Assembly: GCF_023035875.1 (NCBI RefSeq)
Contig: NZ_CP075379.1
Span: 434,001 to 498,000 of the forward strand
From: Borrelia puertoricensis
Lineage (GTDB): Bacteria; Spirochaetota; Spirochaetia; Borreliales; Borreliaceae
Direction of reading: 5' to 3'
Length of the DNA stretch: 64,000 bases
The notes under the pieces were generated by a model. That model saw nothing but the letters and a program-made list of their open reading frames with translations, ran no database searches and was not told where the DNA came from. Made by a program: the position numbers and the translations under genes. This document shows, piece by piece, positions 35,434-45,496 of the stretch; positions within the stretch are counted from its first letter, which is position 1, and each line of letters opens with the position of its first letter.

Positions 35434-37188
35434 ATTTTTATAATTTTCAATTGTTAAATTTAGTTCTCTTAGTTGTTCGTTTGTAATCTTTGAAGGAGAT
35501 TTGTCAAGTGGGCTTGCTGCAAATGAATTTTTTGGGAAAAGTATTACATCTTTTATTGAACTTGAATGTGTCATTAGCATTAAGAGCCTATCAATTCCAA
35601 TGGCTATTCCACCATGAATAGGAGCTCCATATTCTAATGCTTTTAAAAAGAAACCAAATCTCTCTTCTGCTATTGTATCTTTAAATCCCACTATGTTAAA
35701 AATTCTTTGTTGAAGTTCTCTTGTGTGCACTCTGATTGAGCCTGAACCAAGTTCCATGCCGTTTAATACAAGATCATAAACTTCCCCTAAGACTTTACTT
35801 GGATTGCTTTCTAAAGTATGGATATATTTTTGTTGGGGAAGTGAGAACATATGATGGGCTGCTTTATAGCTTTTTGTGTCTTCATCGTACTCAAATAGGG
35901 GAAAATCATAAATCCATAAAAATTCAAATGTATTTTTGTTTGTAAGGTTTAGTTCATTTGCAATTTTGATTCTAATTTGTCCCATGGCTTTGCAAGCAGT
36001 TTTCCATGAATCAGCTATAAAAAATATTATGTCGTTGTTTTCAAGTGAGTAAGTTTGCAATAAAGTTTGTTTTATTTTATTTAAAAATTTGGCAATTCCC
36101 CCTAAAAATTCATTATTTTCTATTTTTGCAAAATAAAGACCGCTTGTTTTGTAAATTTTGGCATGTTCTTCTAAATTATTAATTTTGCTTCTTGAAAAAT
36201 TATGAGCTTGGTTTTTTATTATAAGTGCTTTTATTGTGCCTTTATTTTTTAATATATCTTTAAAAACATTAAATGAGGATTGTTTAAAATGCTTACTCAT
36301 GTCTTGTATTAATAATTCATACCTAATGTCTGGTTTGTCACTTCCATATGTATTCATTGCATGTTTATAAGTCATTCTTTTAAATTTTTTGGGTAAATTA
36401 ATGTTTAGTGTGTTTTTAAAAATGGTGAAGATAAGATTTTCCATTAATTTAAATATATTTTCCTTCTTTATAAAGCTCATTTCAATGTCAAGTTGTGTGA
36501 ATTCTGGTTGTCTGTCACCTCTTGAGTCTTCATCCCTGTAGCATCTAGCTATTTGAAAGTATTTGTCAAGTCCAGCTATCATTGTGAGTTGCTTATAAAT
36601 TTGTGGTGATTGTGGTAGTGCGTAGAAATGCCCTTTATGTATTCTTGATGGGACAAGAAAATCTCTTGCGCCTTCTGGGGTTGATTTGACAAATGTTGGG
36701 GTTTCTAATTCTAAGAAGTCTTTTTTTATTAAGTAATTTCTGATTATATGTGTTACTTTGCTTCTTAATATTACTTTTTGTTTTTGCTCTTCACGTCTTA
36801 AATCTAAATATCTATATTCAAGTTTTGCATTTTCATTTGCATTATTGTTATCTTCAATCATAAAGGGCAGTTCATTGCATCTTGAAATTATATTTATATT
36901 CTCTGCAAGTATTTCAAATGCTCCTGTTTTCATTTCTTTGTTTACTAGATTTGGAGGTCTTAGTTCTAACTTTCCTTGGACTTTAATGCAGTATTCCATC
37001 TTTATTTGAGATATTATCTTTAAAAGCCTCTCGTCGTTTACAAGTACCTGTGCTTCATCATATCTATCTCTAAGATTAATAAAGGTAACTTTTCCATGAT
37101 GTCTTATTTTTTTTACCCAAGCATTGATTTCTATCCTTTGGTTTATAAGTTTGTTGTTTATTTGATTGCATTTAATGGTCTTGAACAT
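35431..37188 (-). CDS. aspS: Aspartyl-tRNA synthetase
   Basis: A 585-aa class IIb synthetase of the bacterial type. It has an OB-fold anticodon domain (~1-105, [16 protein letters not shown]), motif 2 around [24 protein letters not shown] (~212-235) and the inserted GAD domain (~285-410). Motif 3 near the C-terminus is [13 protein letters not shown] (~540). Motif 1 is in ...[27 protein letters not shown]. It charges tRNA-Asp. It is on the minus strand, 3 bp downstream of the antiporter gene on that strand, so the two form an operon. Confidence 0.97.
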   Translation of the reverse strand: MFKTIKCNQINNKLINQRIEINAWVKKIRHHGKVTFINLRDRYDEAQVLVNDERLLKIISQIKMEYCIKVQGKLELRPPNLVNKEMKTGAFEILAENINIISRCNELPFMIEDNNNANENAKLEYRYLDLRREEQKQKVILRSKVTHIIRNYLIKKDFLELETPTFVKSTPEGARDFLVPSRIHKGHFYALPQSPQIYKQLTMIAGLDKYFQIARCYRDEDSRGDRQPEFTQLDIEMSFIKKENIFKLMENLIFTIFKNTLNINLPKKFKRMTYKHAMNTYGSDKPDIRYELLIQDMSKHFKQSSFNVFKDILKNKGTIKALIIKNQAHNFSRSKINNLEEHAKIYKTSGLYFAKIENNEFLGGIAKFLNKIKQTLLQTYSLENNDIIFFIADSWKTACKAMGQIRIKIANELNLTNKNTFEFLWIYDFPLFEYDEDTKSYKAAHHMFSLPQQKYIHTLESNPSKVLGEVYDLVLNGMELGSGSIRVHTRELQQRIFNIVGFKDTIAEERFGFFLKALEYGAPIHGGIAIGIDRLLMLMTHSSSIKDVILFPKNSFAASPLDKSPSKITNEQLRELNLTIENYKN

Positions 37189-37191
37189 AAT

Positions 37192-39312
37192 TTATCCTAC
37201 TATTATATTATAAATTTCTTTATCGGTTTTAGCTTTAAGCATTTCTTTTTTATTAGAATCAACCTTACCCACAATCGATGCTAAAATGCGTGGATAATTA
37301 ACATATTCTTTTGCTGGGTATAGTATTAATATAAATATATGACTTAAATTTTTATCAGTGGCATTAAAGTCAATCCCATCATGACTGATACCAATGGCAA
37401 TATGCATTTTTGTAATTAAATCGGTCTTTAAATGAGGTATGGCAAATCCTTCTTTAAGGGCTGTGGTTATTAGCTTTTCTCTTTCCATTAAGTCTTGTAA
37501 TATTATTTCTTTGTCAATTTCAATTTTTATTGCACTTAATAATTCTCTTAATACGTCAGTTTTATTTGTTGCTTTTAATTCTAAAATAATGTTTTCTTTT
37601 TTAATTCTTTTGTTTAGAGCTATGTTACTGTGTATTTTATCATAATTGATTGAGTAGTTTAATTTTTGTGCCTTCACAGAAACATTTTTAACTTCTTCAG
37701 TTATTCTCTCTAAGTTTAGAATAGTTTCTCTAAATAAATCTTGTATGATGATTAAGTGTTTGTTTGGACATTCAAATGTAATCTTACTTCCCTCTCTTTT
37801 TATGGATAGTGAAATGTCATTGTATCTTGCATTTATGTATTGTGAGAAGTCATTTTTTATTTGTTGGGTAAAAAAACCTTCTTTCCTTAGTTCATTTTTT
37901 AATTCCCATACAAGTATTTTTGTTAGGTTGTCATATTTGAATGATACTGTAATTTGAGTATTTTGATCTGTTTTAATTTCTTTCTTTAATCCATTTTTAT
38001 TTATTTGGAATAGAATATTTATTATTGGTGTTACAATGATTGTTGGCAAGAAAACTATGATTATTATTATTCCAAATATTTTTTGACTTATAAATTCAGA
38101 AGAGAGTGCTAAGTTTGCAATAATTAATGATATTTCACCTCTTGGAACCATTCCAAAAGCTATTCTTAGTGCACCTAGTTTGTTAAATCCTAAAAAACAT
38201 GATGGAATAAAACAATATATGAGTTTTGTTGCTATAGCTATGAGGCTGAGCAGAGTTCCAAGGATTAAGACTTCTTTTGATAATATTACATTAATGTCGG
38301 CCATAAGCCCTATTGATGTAAAGAATATTGGAATAAAAAACCTTTCAAATATTGTTAATTTATCTTGAATTACACATACAATATCCGTTTTTGACATAGC
38401 TAGTCCAAATATGTAGGCTCCAATTACAAATGACATTCCTAAATTTTGAAAAAAGCTTGCAACAATAAAAGTAAAAGTAATAGTTATAACGGTTGCTAGA
38501 GTAACACTATTGAAGCTTTTGAGTAATTTTGAAATTGGTTCTGACAGTAAGATCAATATGAATGTTAAACAAAACCAAATTAGTATGTTCTTAATTGTGG
38601 CTGTAATTGAGATTGCGATATCAATATCCGAGAGTGATCTTGATATCGTTATGATACTTGTGAGCATAATCATTGAGAGGAGATCATCAATTATTGAAGT
38701 TGATATTATTGTAACTCCTTCTGATGTACTCATTTTTTTCTTAGCTGAGAGTATGCTTGCAGCAATTCCTGCAGAAGAAGGTGTTGCAATAATCCCTATA
38801 AAAAGAGCTGTAGGACTTATTAATTGTACATCAAACAAAGTGGTAGATATTAATGCAAAACTTGTAAAAGTACCAATAACTTCCGTTATTCCTATTAGTC
38901 CTCCACGTGGTAAGAATTTAAGGAATAATTTTAGATCTGTTTCAAGACCTGCCATAAAGAGTAGGATAATTGAGGCTATTGTTGATATTGCAAATATTTC
39001 TTCATTTATTAAATAATGATCGCTAACACTAATAATTCCTAGTGGAAATAATAAAGGCATTTTAATCTTGCCAAGAAATGTTGGACTTAAAAGTATGCCT
39101 GCTGTTATTTGTCCTATTACTTTTGGGATCCCCAATTTACTTACTAAATTTCCAAGTAGACTGGCTGATATTACAATGATTGCTAAACTCATTATGAAAG
39201 AAGAAATTTTGGCGTCGATATTGTGGCTTGTATCTTTCAGATAGTCTGCCGTTCCAAATGAAAGAATAGGATTTATGATAAATAATATTTTGTATAAGAT
39301 TTTCTTGTTCAT
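37192..39312 (-). CDS. CPA2-type Na+/H+ antiporter fused to a PTS EIIA(Ntr)-like domain
   Basis: A 706-aa fusion. Residues ~30-410 are a polytopic KefB/NapA-like antiporter core (GIPKVIGQITAGILLSPTFLG near 65; PRGEISLIIANLAL near 395). A cytosolic linker runs to ~560. The last ~150 residues form an EIIA fructose/Ntr-type domain with the phospho-acceptor His in TTALKEGFAIPHLK (~620) and GISHDGIDFNATD. The next gene upstream on this strand encodes HPr, overlapping by 4 bp. Phosphorylation of the EIIA domain by HPr may gate the transporter or a partner. This is inference from the fusion; the role in ion homeostasis is the family expectation. Confidence 0.9.
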   Translation of the reverse strand: MNKKILYKILFIINPILSFGTADYLKDTSHNIDAKISSFIMSLAIIVISASLLGNLVSKLGIPKVIGQITAGILLSPTFLGKIKMPLLFPLGIISVSDHYLINEEIFAISTIASIILLFMAGLETDLKLFLKFLPRGGLIGITEVIGTFTSFALISTTLFDVQLISPTALFIGIIATPSSAGIAASILSAKKKMSTSEGVTIISTSIIDDLLSMIMLTSIITISRSLSDIDIAISITATIKNILIWFCLTFILILLSEPISKLLKSFNSVTLATVITITFTFIVASFFQNLGMSFVIGAYIFGLAMSKTDIVCVIQDKLTIFERFFIPIFFTSIGLMADINVILSKEVLILGTLLSLIAIATKLIYCFIPSCFLGFNKLGALRIAFGMVPRGEISLIIANLALSSEFISQKIFGIIIIIVFLPTIIVTPIINILFQINKNGLKKEIKTDQNTQITVSFKYDNLTKILVWELKNELRKEGFFTQQIKNDFSQYINARYNDISLSIKREGSKITFECPNKHLIIIQDLFRETILNLERITEEVKNVSVKAQKLNYSINYDKIHSNIALNKRIKKENIILELKATNKTDVLRELLSAIKIEIDKEIILQDLMEREKLITTALKEGFAIPHLKTDLITKMHIAIGISHDGIDFNATDKNLSHIFILILYPAKEYVNYPRILASIVGKVDSNKKEMLKAKTDKEIYNIIVG

Positions 39313-39590
39313 TTTTGAATCTCTTTTTTAAAGTTTGATTTTAATAATTTTGATAGTATATCAATGATTTCAGTTTCTTTTTTTCCATGTGCGATGACTT
39401 TTATTTTTTCTTTATATATAACTCCAAGTATCATAATTTCAACTGTAGATTTGGCATCAGCTTCTCTTCCATCTTCTGTAATCAATTTTACATTACAAGC
39501 AGGGTATTTGCTTGCAAGTTCTGCAATCATGCTTGATGGCCTTGAATGGAGACCCTCTTTGTTATTTATCTCAATTGTTATTGCTTGCAT
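39309..39590 (-). CDS. ptsH: HPr-family phosphocarrier (NPr-like)
   Basis: A 93-aa HPr-fold protein. The active-site His lies in NNKEGLHSRPSSMIAELA (~9-26). The second signature DAKSTVEIMILGV (~45-57) holds the regulatory Ser-like position. It sits between hpf and the antiporter-EIIA fusion, like NPr in rpoN-hpf-ptsN-npr clusters. It may therefore serve the regulatory PTS rather than, or in addition to, sugar uptake. It overlaps the antiporter start by 4 bp. Confidence 0.93.
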   Translation of the reverse strand: MQAITIEINNKEGLHSRPSSMIAELASKYPACNVKLITEDGREADAKSTVEIMILGVIYKEKIKVIAHGKKETEIIDILSKLLKSNFKKEIQK

Positions 39591-39604
39591 TTAATTTTAC
39601 TTGT

Positions 39605-39901
39605 TTATTTTACTGTATCTTTTTTATTTTTTTCTTTATTTGCTGTATTTTGCAGTCTTTCTACTAAGCGTTCTATTAAAGCATATAATTCTTTGCCATG
39701 TTCTGTAATATGTATTATTTTTCCCCAATTAAAGTGAAGATGAGCATCTATATCAAAGATATCGTTTTCTTTTTTTATTGTAATTTTGAGACTTTCTGAA
39801 TTTTGTTTAATATGTGTCCTAAGTTTTTCTAATTTTTTTACAATAAAATCTTTTGTATGATCACTTAAATGATAATTAATGGCTTGTATTTTAGGTTCCA
39901 T
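39605..39901 (-). CDS. hpf: Short ribosome hibernation-promoting factor
   Basis: A 98-aa protein of the S30AE/YfiA family. The typical start is MEPKIQAINYHLSDHTKDFIVKKL in register with M.i.i.Grn.evt..ir.yv..Kl. An HLHFNWGKIIHITEHGKELYALI segment follows, and then the basic tail. It binds the 30S subunit and promotes 100S ribosome dimers in resting cells. AAGGAG precedes the ATG. In many bacteria it lies directly after rpoN, and it does here, though rpoN itself is decayed. Confidence 0.9.
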   Translation of the reverse strand: MEPKIQAINYHLSDHTKDFIVKKLEKLRTHIKQNSESLKITIKKENDIFDIDAHLHFNWGKIIHITEHGKELYALIERLVERLQNTANKEKNKKDTVK

Positions 39902-41040
39902 AAATTTCTCCTTTAAATTTTAATTCATTCCTACACTTATTGATAGTTCTTTTTGAAATGGTGATTTCTTTAGCTTTTAGTATATCAGAAATTTGATTAT
40001 CTACCATATTTTATTTTGTTCTAATGTTTTCTTTATTATTAGTTTAATGCTTGATTTTGAAAATTCATTGTTTTAGCATTTCTGATTGAATTAAATAGTT
40101 TGTTAATTGAGATTGCGTCTCAGTCGAATTTTAAGTATTTATTTTTTATTGTTCTTGATATAATTAATCTTAAGGCCTTAAAGCTTTTTAGTAAAATTCT
40201 TTTTTCAGTGTATATGTTGATATTCTTATTTTAGCTAGTATTTTATTTCTGTATTTTAAAGATTCAGTTAACCATTTTGATTGTTTATATTTTTTCAAAT
40301 CTTTATTATTTTTTTGAAAATATTGACTTTTTTAATTTTTATCTTTAGTTTATTGTCTTTACTTATAACAATTGTATCTGGTTCAATATAGTCATTTATA
40401 TCATTTTTGTTTTTAAGCTTGAATGTAATATTGGGGGTAAGCTTAAGTTGAATTGTGTCACGAGCATCGTTTAAATCTTGAGTGCTGATGTTAAGCTTTT
40501 CTTTTAGCTTATTTTGAGTATTTTTAAGTAAATCTGCTCATTTAAAAATTTTAATTTTATTTGCATTTAATTTATGATATTTTATTTGTAATATTAATGA
40601 TTTTATGATGTTAGATACGCCAATTTTTGTTGGATCAAATTGTTGAATTATTTTGGTCATTTTATTTACTTGATGCTGAGATTCTTTTTTTGAAGAAGTC
40701 ATAAGGTTTTATTATATAAAATCTTTTGCTGTTTAGATGATTTATTATGATTTCTCCTATGTTAATCTCATCTTCACTGAGTCTTTGAATTTGTAGTAAG
40801 AGGTGTTCTTTAAGAGAGAGTTTTGGTGATGTTTTAGCTGGCGCAATTTCATATTATGTTTTATTATTATCATTTTTGTAGGAAATTTTTCTAACTTTAT
40901 AAGTTTTTAGTGTCTCAGAAAATGTTTTTAAATCTATTTGAAAGTATTTATTATTTTCAATTTCGTCTGATATAACTTTTATTAATTTTTGTTTGTCAAG
41001 ACTTAGAATTTTGATTGTATTAATTTTAAGTTTTGTTTAA
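39891..41040 (-). pseudogene. rpoN: Decayed sigma-54 factor gene (rpoN)
   Basis: The 1.15-kb gap between the chromate-transporter genes and hpf reads on the minus strand as a full-length but broken sigma-54. In order: region I (ILSLDKQKLIKVISDEIENN, ~41005-40945) with an in-frame TAA at 40856-40854, then LSLKEHLLLQIQRLSEDEIN (~40815-40755), and a stop near 40665. After a frameshift come IIQQFDPTKIGVSNIIKSL (~40650-40600), another stop, and YIEPDTIVISKDNKLKI (~40395-40345). Then come WLTESLKYRNKILAKI (~40275-40225) and, at the end, the RpoN box region SKRTINKCRNEL (~39955-39920; canonical ARRTVAKYREEL). The original stop overlapped the hpf start. At least three stops and several frameshifts exclude a single sequencing error. 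No functional sigma-54 can be made from this locus. Confidence 0.93.
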
Positions 41041-41046
41041 GCGTCT

Positions 41047-41580
41047 TTACATAAATATATATAATATTCCACTAGATATGATTAGTATTGCGGGGGTAAT
41101 GTTTTTATAAAATAATAGAATTATTAAGTTTAATCCTGCAAGTACAAATCTTTTTAAAAATTCTGTACCATTGTAGTTTATTTTTAAAAATATACTTTCA
41201 AATAGAATAATTATTGTCATTATCCATAATGCTATAATTACAGGTCTTAATCTTTTAAGGTAATAATTTAAGAAATTTATCTTATGGAGTGTTAATGTTA
41301 TAAAGGTAATAATTAATATGGGTGCAGTTATTAGAGCTATGGTGGCAATTATTGCACCAGTAATGCCGGCTACTTTGGTGCCAATATATGTTGATATATT
41401 GGCACCAACAGGACCTGGAGTAATTTTAGATATTGTAATGATATTGATAAATTCTTCTTTTGTTATCCATCCTTTATTATCAATAATTTCTTTATTGATA
41501 ATCGTTGCAATTCCATTTCCTCCACCGAAATTTAAAATTCCTATTTTGAGAAATGTAATGAATAAATTTATTAGAATCAA
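41047..41580 (-). CDS. Chromate-transporter (CHR) family protein, C-terminal-type half
   Basis: A 177-aa hydrophobic protein with the CHR motif FLKIGILNFGGGNGIA (~10-25) and ITKEEFINIITISKITPGPVGANISTYIGTKVAG (~38-71). About five more hydrophobic segments follow. It is the second of two short CHR genes 2 bp apart; such pairs form a two-subunit transporter equivalent to the fused ChrA. The substrate in Borrelia is unknown. The start overlaps nothing, and the stop is 7 bp from the rpoN remnant. Confidence 0.87.
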   Translation of the reverse strand: MILINLFITFLKIGILNFGGGNGIATIINKEIIDNKGWITKEEFINIITISKITPGPVGANISTYIGTKVAGITGAIIATIALITAPILIITFITLTLHKINFLNYYLKRLRPVIIALWIMTIIILFESIFLKINYNGTEFLKRFVLAGLNLIILLFYKNITPAILIISSGILYIFM

Positions 41581-41582
41581 AT

Positions 41583-42161
41583 TTATGCCTTTTTTTGAAA
41601 AAATATTTTTTGTATTCTATATGTTATAGAAGATATAAGTAAAACTATTATCAGTATATATGATATATCTATATGAAACTTATATAGTGTATATGTTATT
41701 AATAAGCATGTTATCCATTTTGTTATTGATTTATTTAGCATTTTTTTTGAAAATTCAAGTATGATTATTGACATTATTATTGTTGATGATATTTTTGCAC
41801 CTTCAAGGAATTTTTGAATGTAGATGTTACTTGAGTTTAAATTTGCATAAAGGGCTATCATTGTGATTACGAATATGGATGGTAGGATTCCAGCGATAGT
41901 TAACATAATTGCTCCTTTAAATCCTTTAAGTTTTTTACCAATTAAGAATGCAAAATTGATTGCTGTTACCCCGGGAACTACGTTTGATGTTTCAAGTATT
42001 TCATTAAACTCTTTATCAGATATTAGCTTTTTTTTATTGACAATCATTTTTCTAAGTTCAGATATTATTAATAATCCCCCACCAATTGTAATGGTTGTTA
42101 TCTTTAGTACAAGATAAAATAATGTTATTAATTCATATTGTGTTTCTTTTGTTTTATCCAT
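41583..42161 (-). CDS. Chromate-transporter (CHR) family protein, N-terminal-type half
   Basis: A 192-aa membrane protein. The CHR repeat is seen in LKITTITIGGGLLIISELRK (~18-37) and DKEFNEILETSNVVPGVTAINFAFLIGKKLKG (~46-77), with the PG motif of the family. It has about five membrane helices. It is the first gene of the pair and pairs with 41047-41580. Family members export chromate in resistant bacteria, but distant small-genome members have other, undefined anion substrates. Confidence 0.87.
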   Translation of the reverse strand: MDKTKETQYELITLFYLVLKITTITIGGGLLIISELRKMIVNKKKLISDKEFNEILETSNVVPGVTAINFAFLIGKKLKGFKGAIMLTIAGILPSIFVITMIALYANLNSSNIYIQKFLEGAKISSTIIMSIIILEFSKKMLNKSITKWITCLLITYTLYKFHIDISYILIIVLLISSITYRIQKIFFQKKA

Positions 42162-42334
42162 GCATCTTTTATCCTAACTTTAAAGAGTATGTGGATTAAA
42201 TTACATTGTATCACAGTAACTATGTAATATTTATTAGTATCAGTGCTTTTGTGTATTAATTTTTTGTTTTAGTGATAGGTCTTTTAAAGATTGTATTTTT
42301 ATTTTATTTTTTTGTACTATAACCATAGTAGCTT

Positions 42335-43201
42335 ATGGATAAACAGTCAAAAACGTTAAGTGTCTTTAGAGAAATATTTGTTTTTCAGGATTATGTCAAT
42401 GAAATTTTTGAAATGGTAATAGTTTATGGATTAAAGGTTCTTGTAGCGTTGGTATTATGGTGTGTTTCAAGGTTTTTTGTCAAAAGGGTGGGTAGGCTTT
42501 TCTTTAGTGCTTTTGAAAAATCTAAGTTAGAAACAAAATTAGATTCTACTATTCTTAATTTTTTTAAGTCATTTTTTGGAATTATGATGGATATGATATT
42601 AATTTTGATGATTTTACCTTATCTTGGTGTTTCTACAACTTCTATTTTTGCTATATTTGGATCTCTAGGTCTTGCGGTTGGTCTTGCTGCTCAAGGGATT
42701 TTATCTGATTTTGTTAGCGGGTTTGTTGTTTTAAATTCCAGTTTTTTTAAAATTGGTGATTACATTAGCTGTGATGATGTTGAGGGTGAAGTAAATGATA
42801 TTCATGTATTTTTTACTACACTCAAGACTGTAGATGGTAAAATTATTAAGATTCCAAATAGTAAGTTTACAGACACATCTGTTACTAATTTTTCTACAAA
42901 TCCTGAAAGGAGGATTGCATTCGATTTTCAAGTTCCTTATGACATAGATATTGGTTCTCTTAAAAGTAGAATAGAAATTTTGGCATTTTCCTTTAATAAG
43001 GGACAATGTGGTATTAATAAGCCTAGTGTTGTTGTAAAGGAATATACTCCTTATTACATAGTCATGCAAGTGAGATCTTTTGTAAAAACCGAGTTTTTTT
43101 GGGATTTTCAATATTTCATAGCAGAAAATATTAAAGGTATTTTAGATGATATGGGAATAAAATTTCCCATTCATAACGTGGATTTTAACAAATTACGTTA
43201 A
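42335..43201 (+). CDS. MscS-family small-conductance mechanosensitive channel
   Basis: A 288-aa protein. Three membrane helices precede the cytosolic vestibule: ~28-50, ~75-98 and the pore helix ~104-130. The pore helix shows the Gly/Ala-rich pattern SLGLAVGLAAQGILSDFVSG typical of MscS TM3. The beta domain follows (GDYISCDDVEGEVNDIHVFFTTLKTVDGKIIKIPNS with the family PN(S/G) motif). It releases solutes on hypo-osmotic shock, relevant to tick-to-mammal shifts. It converges with the glycosyltransferase with a 4-bp overlap. Confidence 0.92.
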   Translation: MDKQSKTLSVFREIFVFQDYVNEIFEMVIVYGLKVLVALVLWCVSRFFVKRVGRLFFSAFEKSKLETKLDSTILNFFKSFFGIMMDMILILMILPYLGVSTTSIFAIFGSLGLAVGLAAQGILSDFVSGFVVLNSSFFKIGDYISCDDVEGEVNDIHVFFTTLKTVDGKIIKIPNSKFTDTSVTNFSTNPERRIAFDFQVPYDIDIGSLKSRIEILAFSFNKGQCGINKPSVVVKEYTPYYIVMQVRSFVKTEFFWDFQYFIAENIKGILDDMGIKFPIHNVDFNKLR

Positions 43202-44349
43202 TATTTTTTATTTTTAATGATTTCATAATAGTACTGTTCAATTTTTTCTACAAAAAATGAGCTTGAAAACATCATAGATGTCTCTTCTGTATTTTTTTTT
43301 AAAGTTTGTAATTTTTCTTCGTTTTCTATTATTTCTTTTATGTATTTATACAAATTTTCATAATTATCTATTAAGAATCCATTTTTTTCTTGCTGAATTA
43401 CATCTTTGTATATTATGTCATTAATAAGTACCGCAGGTATACCGGCTGTTAATGCCTCAATTGTTGTCATTGGATATACTTCGCTTCTTGATAGACTTAC
43501 AAATACATCAGATATTTTATAATAGTAATACATTTCTTCCCATGGAATTGTTCCAATAAGTATTATTTGTTTTTCAAGTCTATATTGCTTTCTAAATTGC
43601 CTTACTTTAGTTTCTTCTTTTCCCTTTCCTATGAGAATGAGCTTGCAATTTTTGTTTTCAATTAAAAGTTTTTTTAAATGTTTAATTAATAAGCATATAT
43701 TTTTTTCTTCATTTATTCTTCCAACAAAGATTATGATTTTATCGTTTTTACTTATTCCATGTTTGGTTAAAATCTCTTGCTTTTTTTCTTGGCTTAGGTC
43801 TTTTATGAAAATTTTTCTGTCTACTCCATTTGGAATTATTTTATAGTCAGCATTTGTTGCAAGATGAAAATATTTGTCATGTGACTTAATTGATGGATAA
43901 ATGAAATGATGGATTTGGTCATAAAATTTTTTCATCAGTTTGTCTGGATTAGTTAAATGTTTGAAAATTCCTAAGTAATGTAGATAATAATTCCACATTG
44001 TATGGTTTGTATGGACTATTGGAATATTGTGTTGTAGTGCTAATTTTTTCCCGATTTTTCCCATAGTGAATTCTGAATGTGTATGAATGATTTCAGGTTT
44101 ATATTCTTGTATTATCTTTTTTATTCTTGTTTTGTTTGGGAATGCTATTTTGGCATCTACTGTGTGGTTCAATTTAATTGAGAAGCATCTGTGAATATGG
44201 TCTTCTTGTAAATCTGTTTTTTGAGATTGTGGACAGAAAATATAAACACTGTGACCTTTTCTTTCAAAACCTTCTTTAATTTGTTTTATAGATGTTGCTA
44301 CTCCATTTTTGTCTGGAAGGTATGTATCTGTGAATATTGCAATTTTCAT
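43198..44349 (-). CDS. GT4 glycosyltransferase, likely diacylglycerol galactosyl/glucosyltransferase
   Basis: A 383-aa GT-B enzyme. The N-terminal FTDTYLPDKNGVATSI (~6-21) is typical of lipid GT4 enzymes. It has THSEFTMG, HTNHTMWNYY, IIPNGVD (~170) and the nucleotide-sugar motif SRSEVYPMTTIEAL with the EX7E pair (~288-301). The position matches the B. burgdorferi gene (BB0454) reported to make monogalactosyl-diacylglycerol, a main membrane lipid. The same product is likely here but cannot be proved from sequence. Divergent from holA. Confidence 0.88.
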   Translation of the reverse strand: MKIAIFTDTYLPDKNGVATSIKQIKEGFERKGHSVYIFCPQSQKTDLQEDHIHRCFSIKLNHTVDAKIAFPNKTRIKKIIQEYKPEIIHTHSEFTMGKIGKKLALQHNIPIVHTNHTMWNYYLHYLGIFKHLTNPDKLMKKFYDQIHHFIYPSIKSHDKYFHLATNADYKIIPNGVDRKIFIKDLSQEKKQEILTKHGISKNDKIIIFVGRINEEKNICLLIKHLKKLLIENKNCKLILIGKGKEETKVRQFRKQYRLEKQIILIGTIPWEEMYYYYKISDVFVSLSRSEVYPMTTIEALTAGIPAVLINDIIYKDVIQQEKNGFLIDNYENLYKYIKEIIENEEKLQTLKKNTEETSMMFSSSFFVEKIEQYYYEIIKNKKY

Positions 44350-44408
44350 ATTTTATCCTAATAATTGAAGTATAACATATTTATTACTTGGATTATAATA
44401 TTATTTAA

Positions 44409-45398
44409 ATGAAAGAAATTTATTTACTTTTAGGCAAAGAGCAGGGATTAAAAGAAGCTTATTTAAATGATATTTTTAGTAAGTTCAATGCTGATGATAT
44501 ATGTGTTACTAAGCTTTTTATGTCGGAATTGTCATCAATAGAGCTTTCTGAACGACTTTTAACTAATTCTTTTTTTTCTAAAGAAGATGTCTTTATTATT
44601 TATGAGTCTGAAAATTTAAAAAGTAAAAAAGATTTAAAGTTGATTTATAGTACAATTTTAAAACCTTTAAATAAGATTCTTATTTTTGTTTCTAATGAAA
44701 ATTCGATCAGTTTTGATCCTAAAGGTTCTTTGAATCTAGTTAAGAAAACTTTTTATGAGCTATCTGATACTGATAAATTTTTATTTGTAAAGAAAAGTTT
44801 TTTTAAACTTGGAATTAAAATTACAGATAAAGCCATACATTTAATGCTTTTTATGTTAGGTGCAGATACTAAGATTTTGTATTTTTATGTAAATTCCTTT
44901 GCTCTTATGATTAAAAATAAGACGATTGATGAACATGATGTAAATTCTTGGCTTAGTTTTATGCGTCCTGAGAATTCTTTTTCCTTATTTGAATCAATTT
45001 TGAAGAAGGATATGGAGTCTGCTTTAGTTAGGATTAAATCCATCCTGGAGCAAGGAGAAGATTTGGTTAATATTGTAATGAGTCTTGGTTGGCAGTTTAA
45101 AAAATTTTTAAAGGTCAAAATAGATTGTGAGAGCTTGCATGACATTCCGTCTGTCTTTAAAAAGCATAAAATATTTGTCTCATTAGAGAAAGTTTATAAG
45201 ATAGGACTTAAAAATTACTCGATTTTTGATATTAAATTTATTTTAAAGCTTTTACATAAGTTTGATTTATATGCAAGGATCTATGGTAAAAATATGCATT
45301 TGAATTTATCATATTTTATGATGTTAGTTTTGTTAAGTCAGGATGATACTATATTTGATAATTTTTCTTCTAAATTTAAATTTACTAATATTTTGTAA
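44409..45398 (+). CDS. holA: DNA polymerase III delta subunit
   Basis: A 329-aa clamp-loader wrench subunit. The N-terminal LLLGKEQGLKEAYLNDIFSK resembles the HolA start (GxExxL...). The region around ENSFSLFESILKKDMESALVRIKSILEQGEDLVNIVMSLGWQFKKFLKVK (~195-245) matches the family's collar-proximal helices (f.L.dal...d...Al..l..ll..Ge.....i...l..q...l). Sequence conservation in this family is low, so the call also rests on its known place in Borrelia. A TATAAT lies in the 59-bp divergent gap upstream. Confidence 0.82.
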   Translation: MKEIYLLLGKEQGLKEAYLNDIFSKFNADDICVTKLFMSELSSIELSERLLTNSFFSKEDVFIIYESENLKSKKDLKLIYSTILKPLNKILIFVSNENSISFDPKGSLNLVKKTFYELSDTDKFLFVKKSFFKLGIKITDKAIHLMLFMLGADTKILYFYVNSFALMIKNKTIDEHDVNSWLSFMRPENSFSLFESILKKDMESALVRIKSILEQGEDLVNIVMSLGWQFKKFLKVKIDCESLHDIPSVFKKHKIFVSLEKVYKIGLKNYSIFDIKFILKLLHKFDLYARIYGKNMHLNLSYFMMLVLLSQDDTIFDNFSSKFKFTNIL

Positions 45399-45496
45399 TT
45401 GTTATTGTCTTTGTAATACAGTGTGTAAGAGCTTTTAAAACTTTTTTTAGTATTGTTAATCTTTAACCGTTATTTTTAGTAATATGAACTGTTCAA

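Noticed and set aside
38510..39016. 168-codon plus-strand open frame opposite the antiporter gene
   Set aside because: It is the antisense shadow of a strongly conserved membrane protein; no independent signals.
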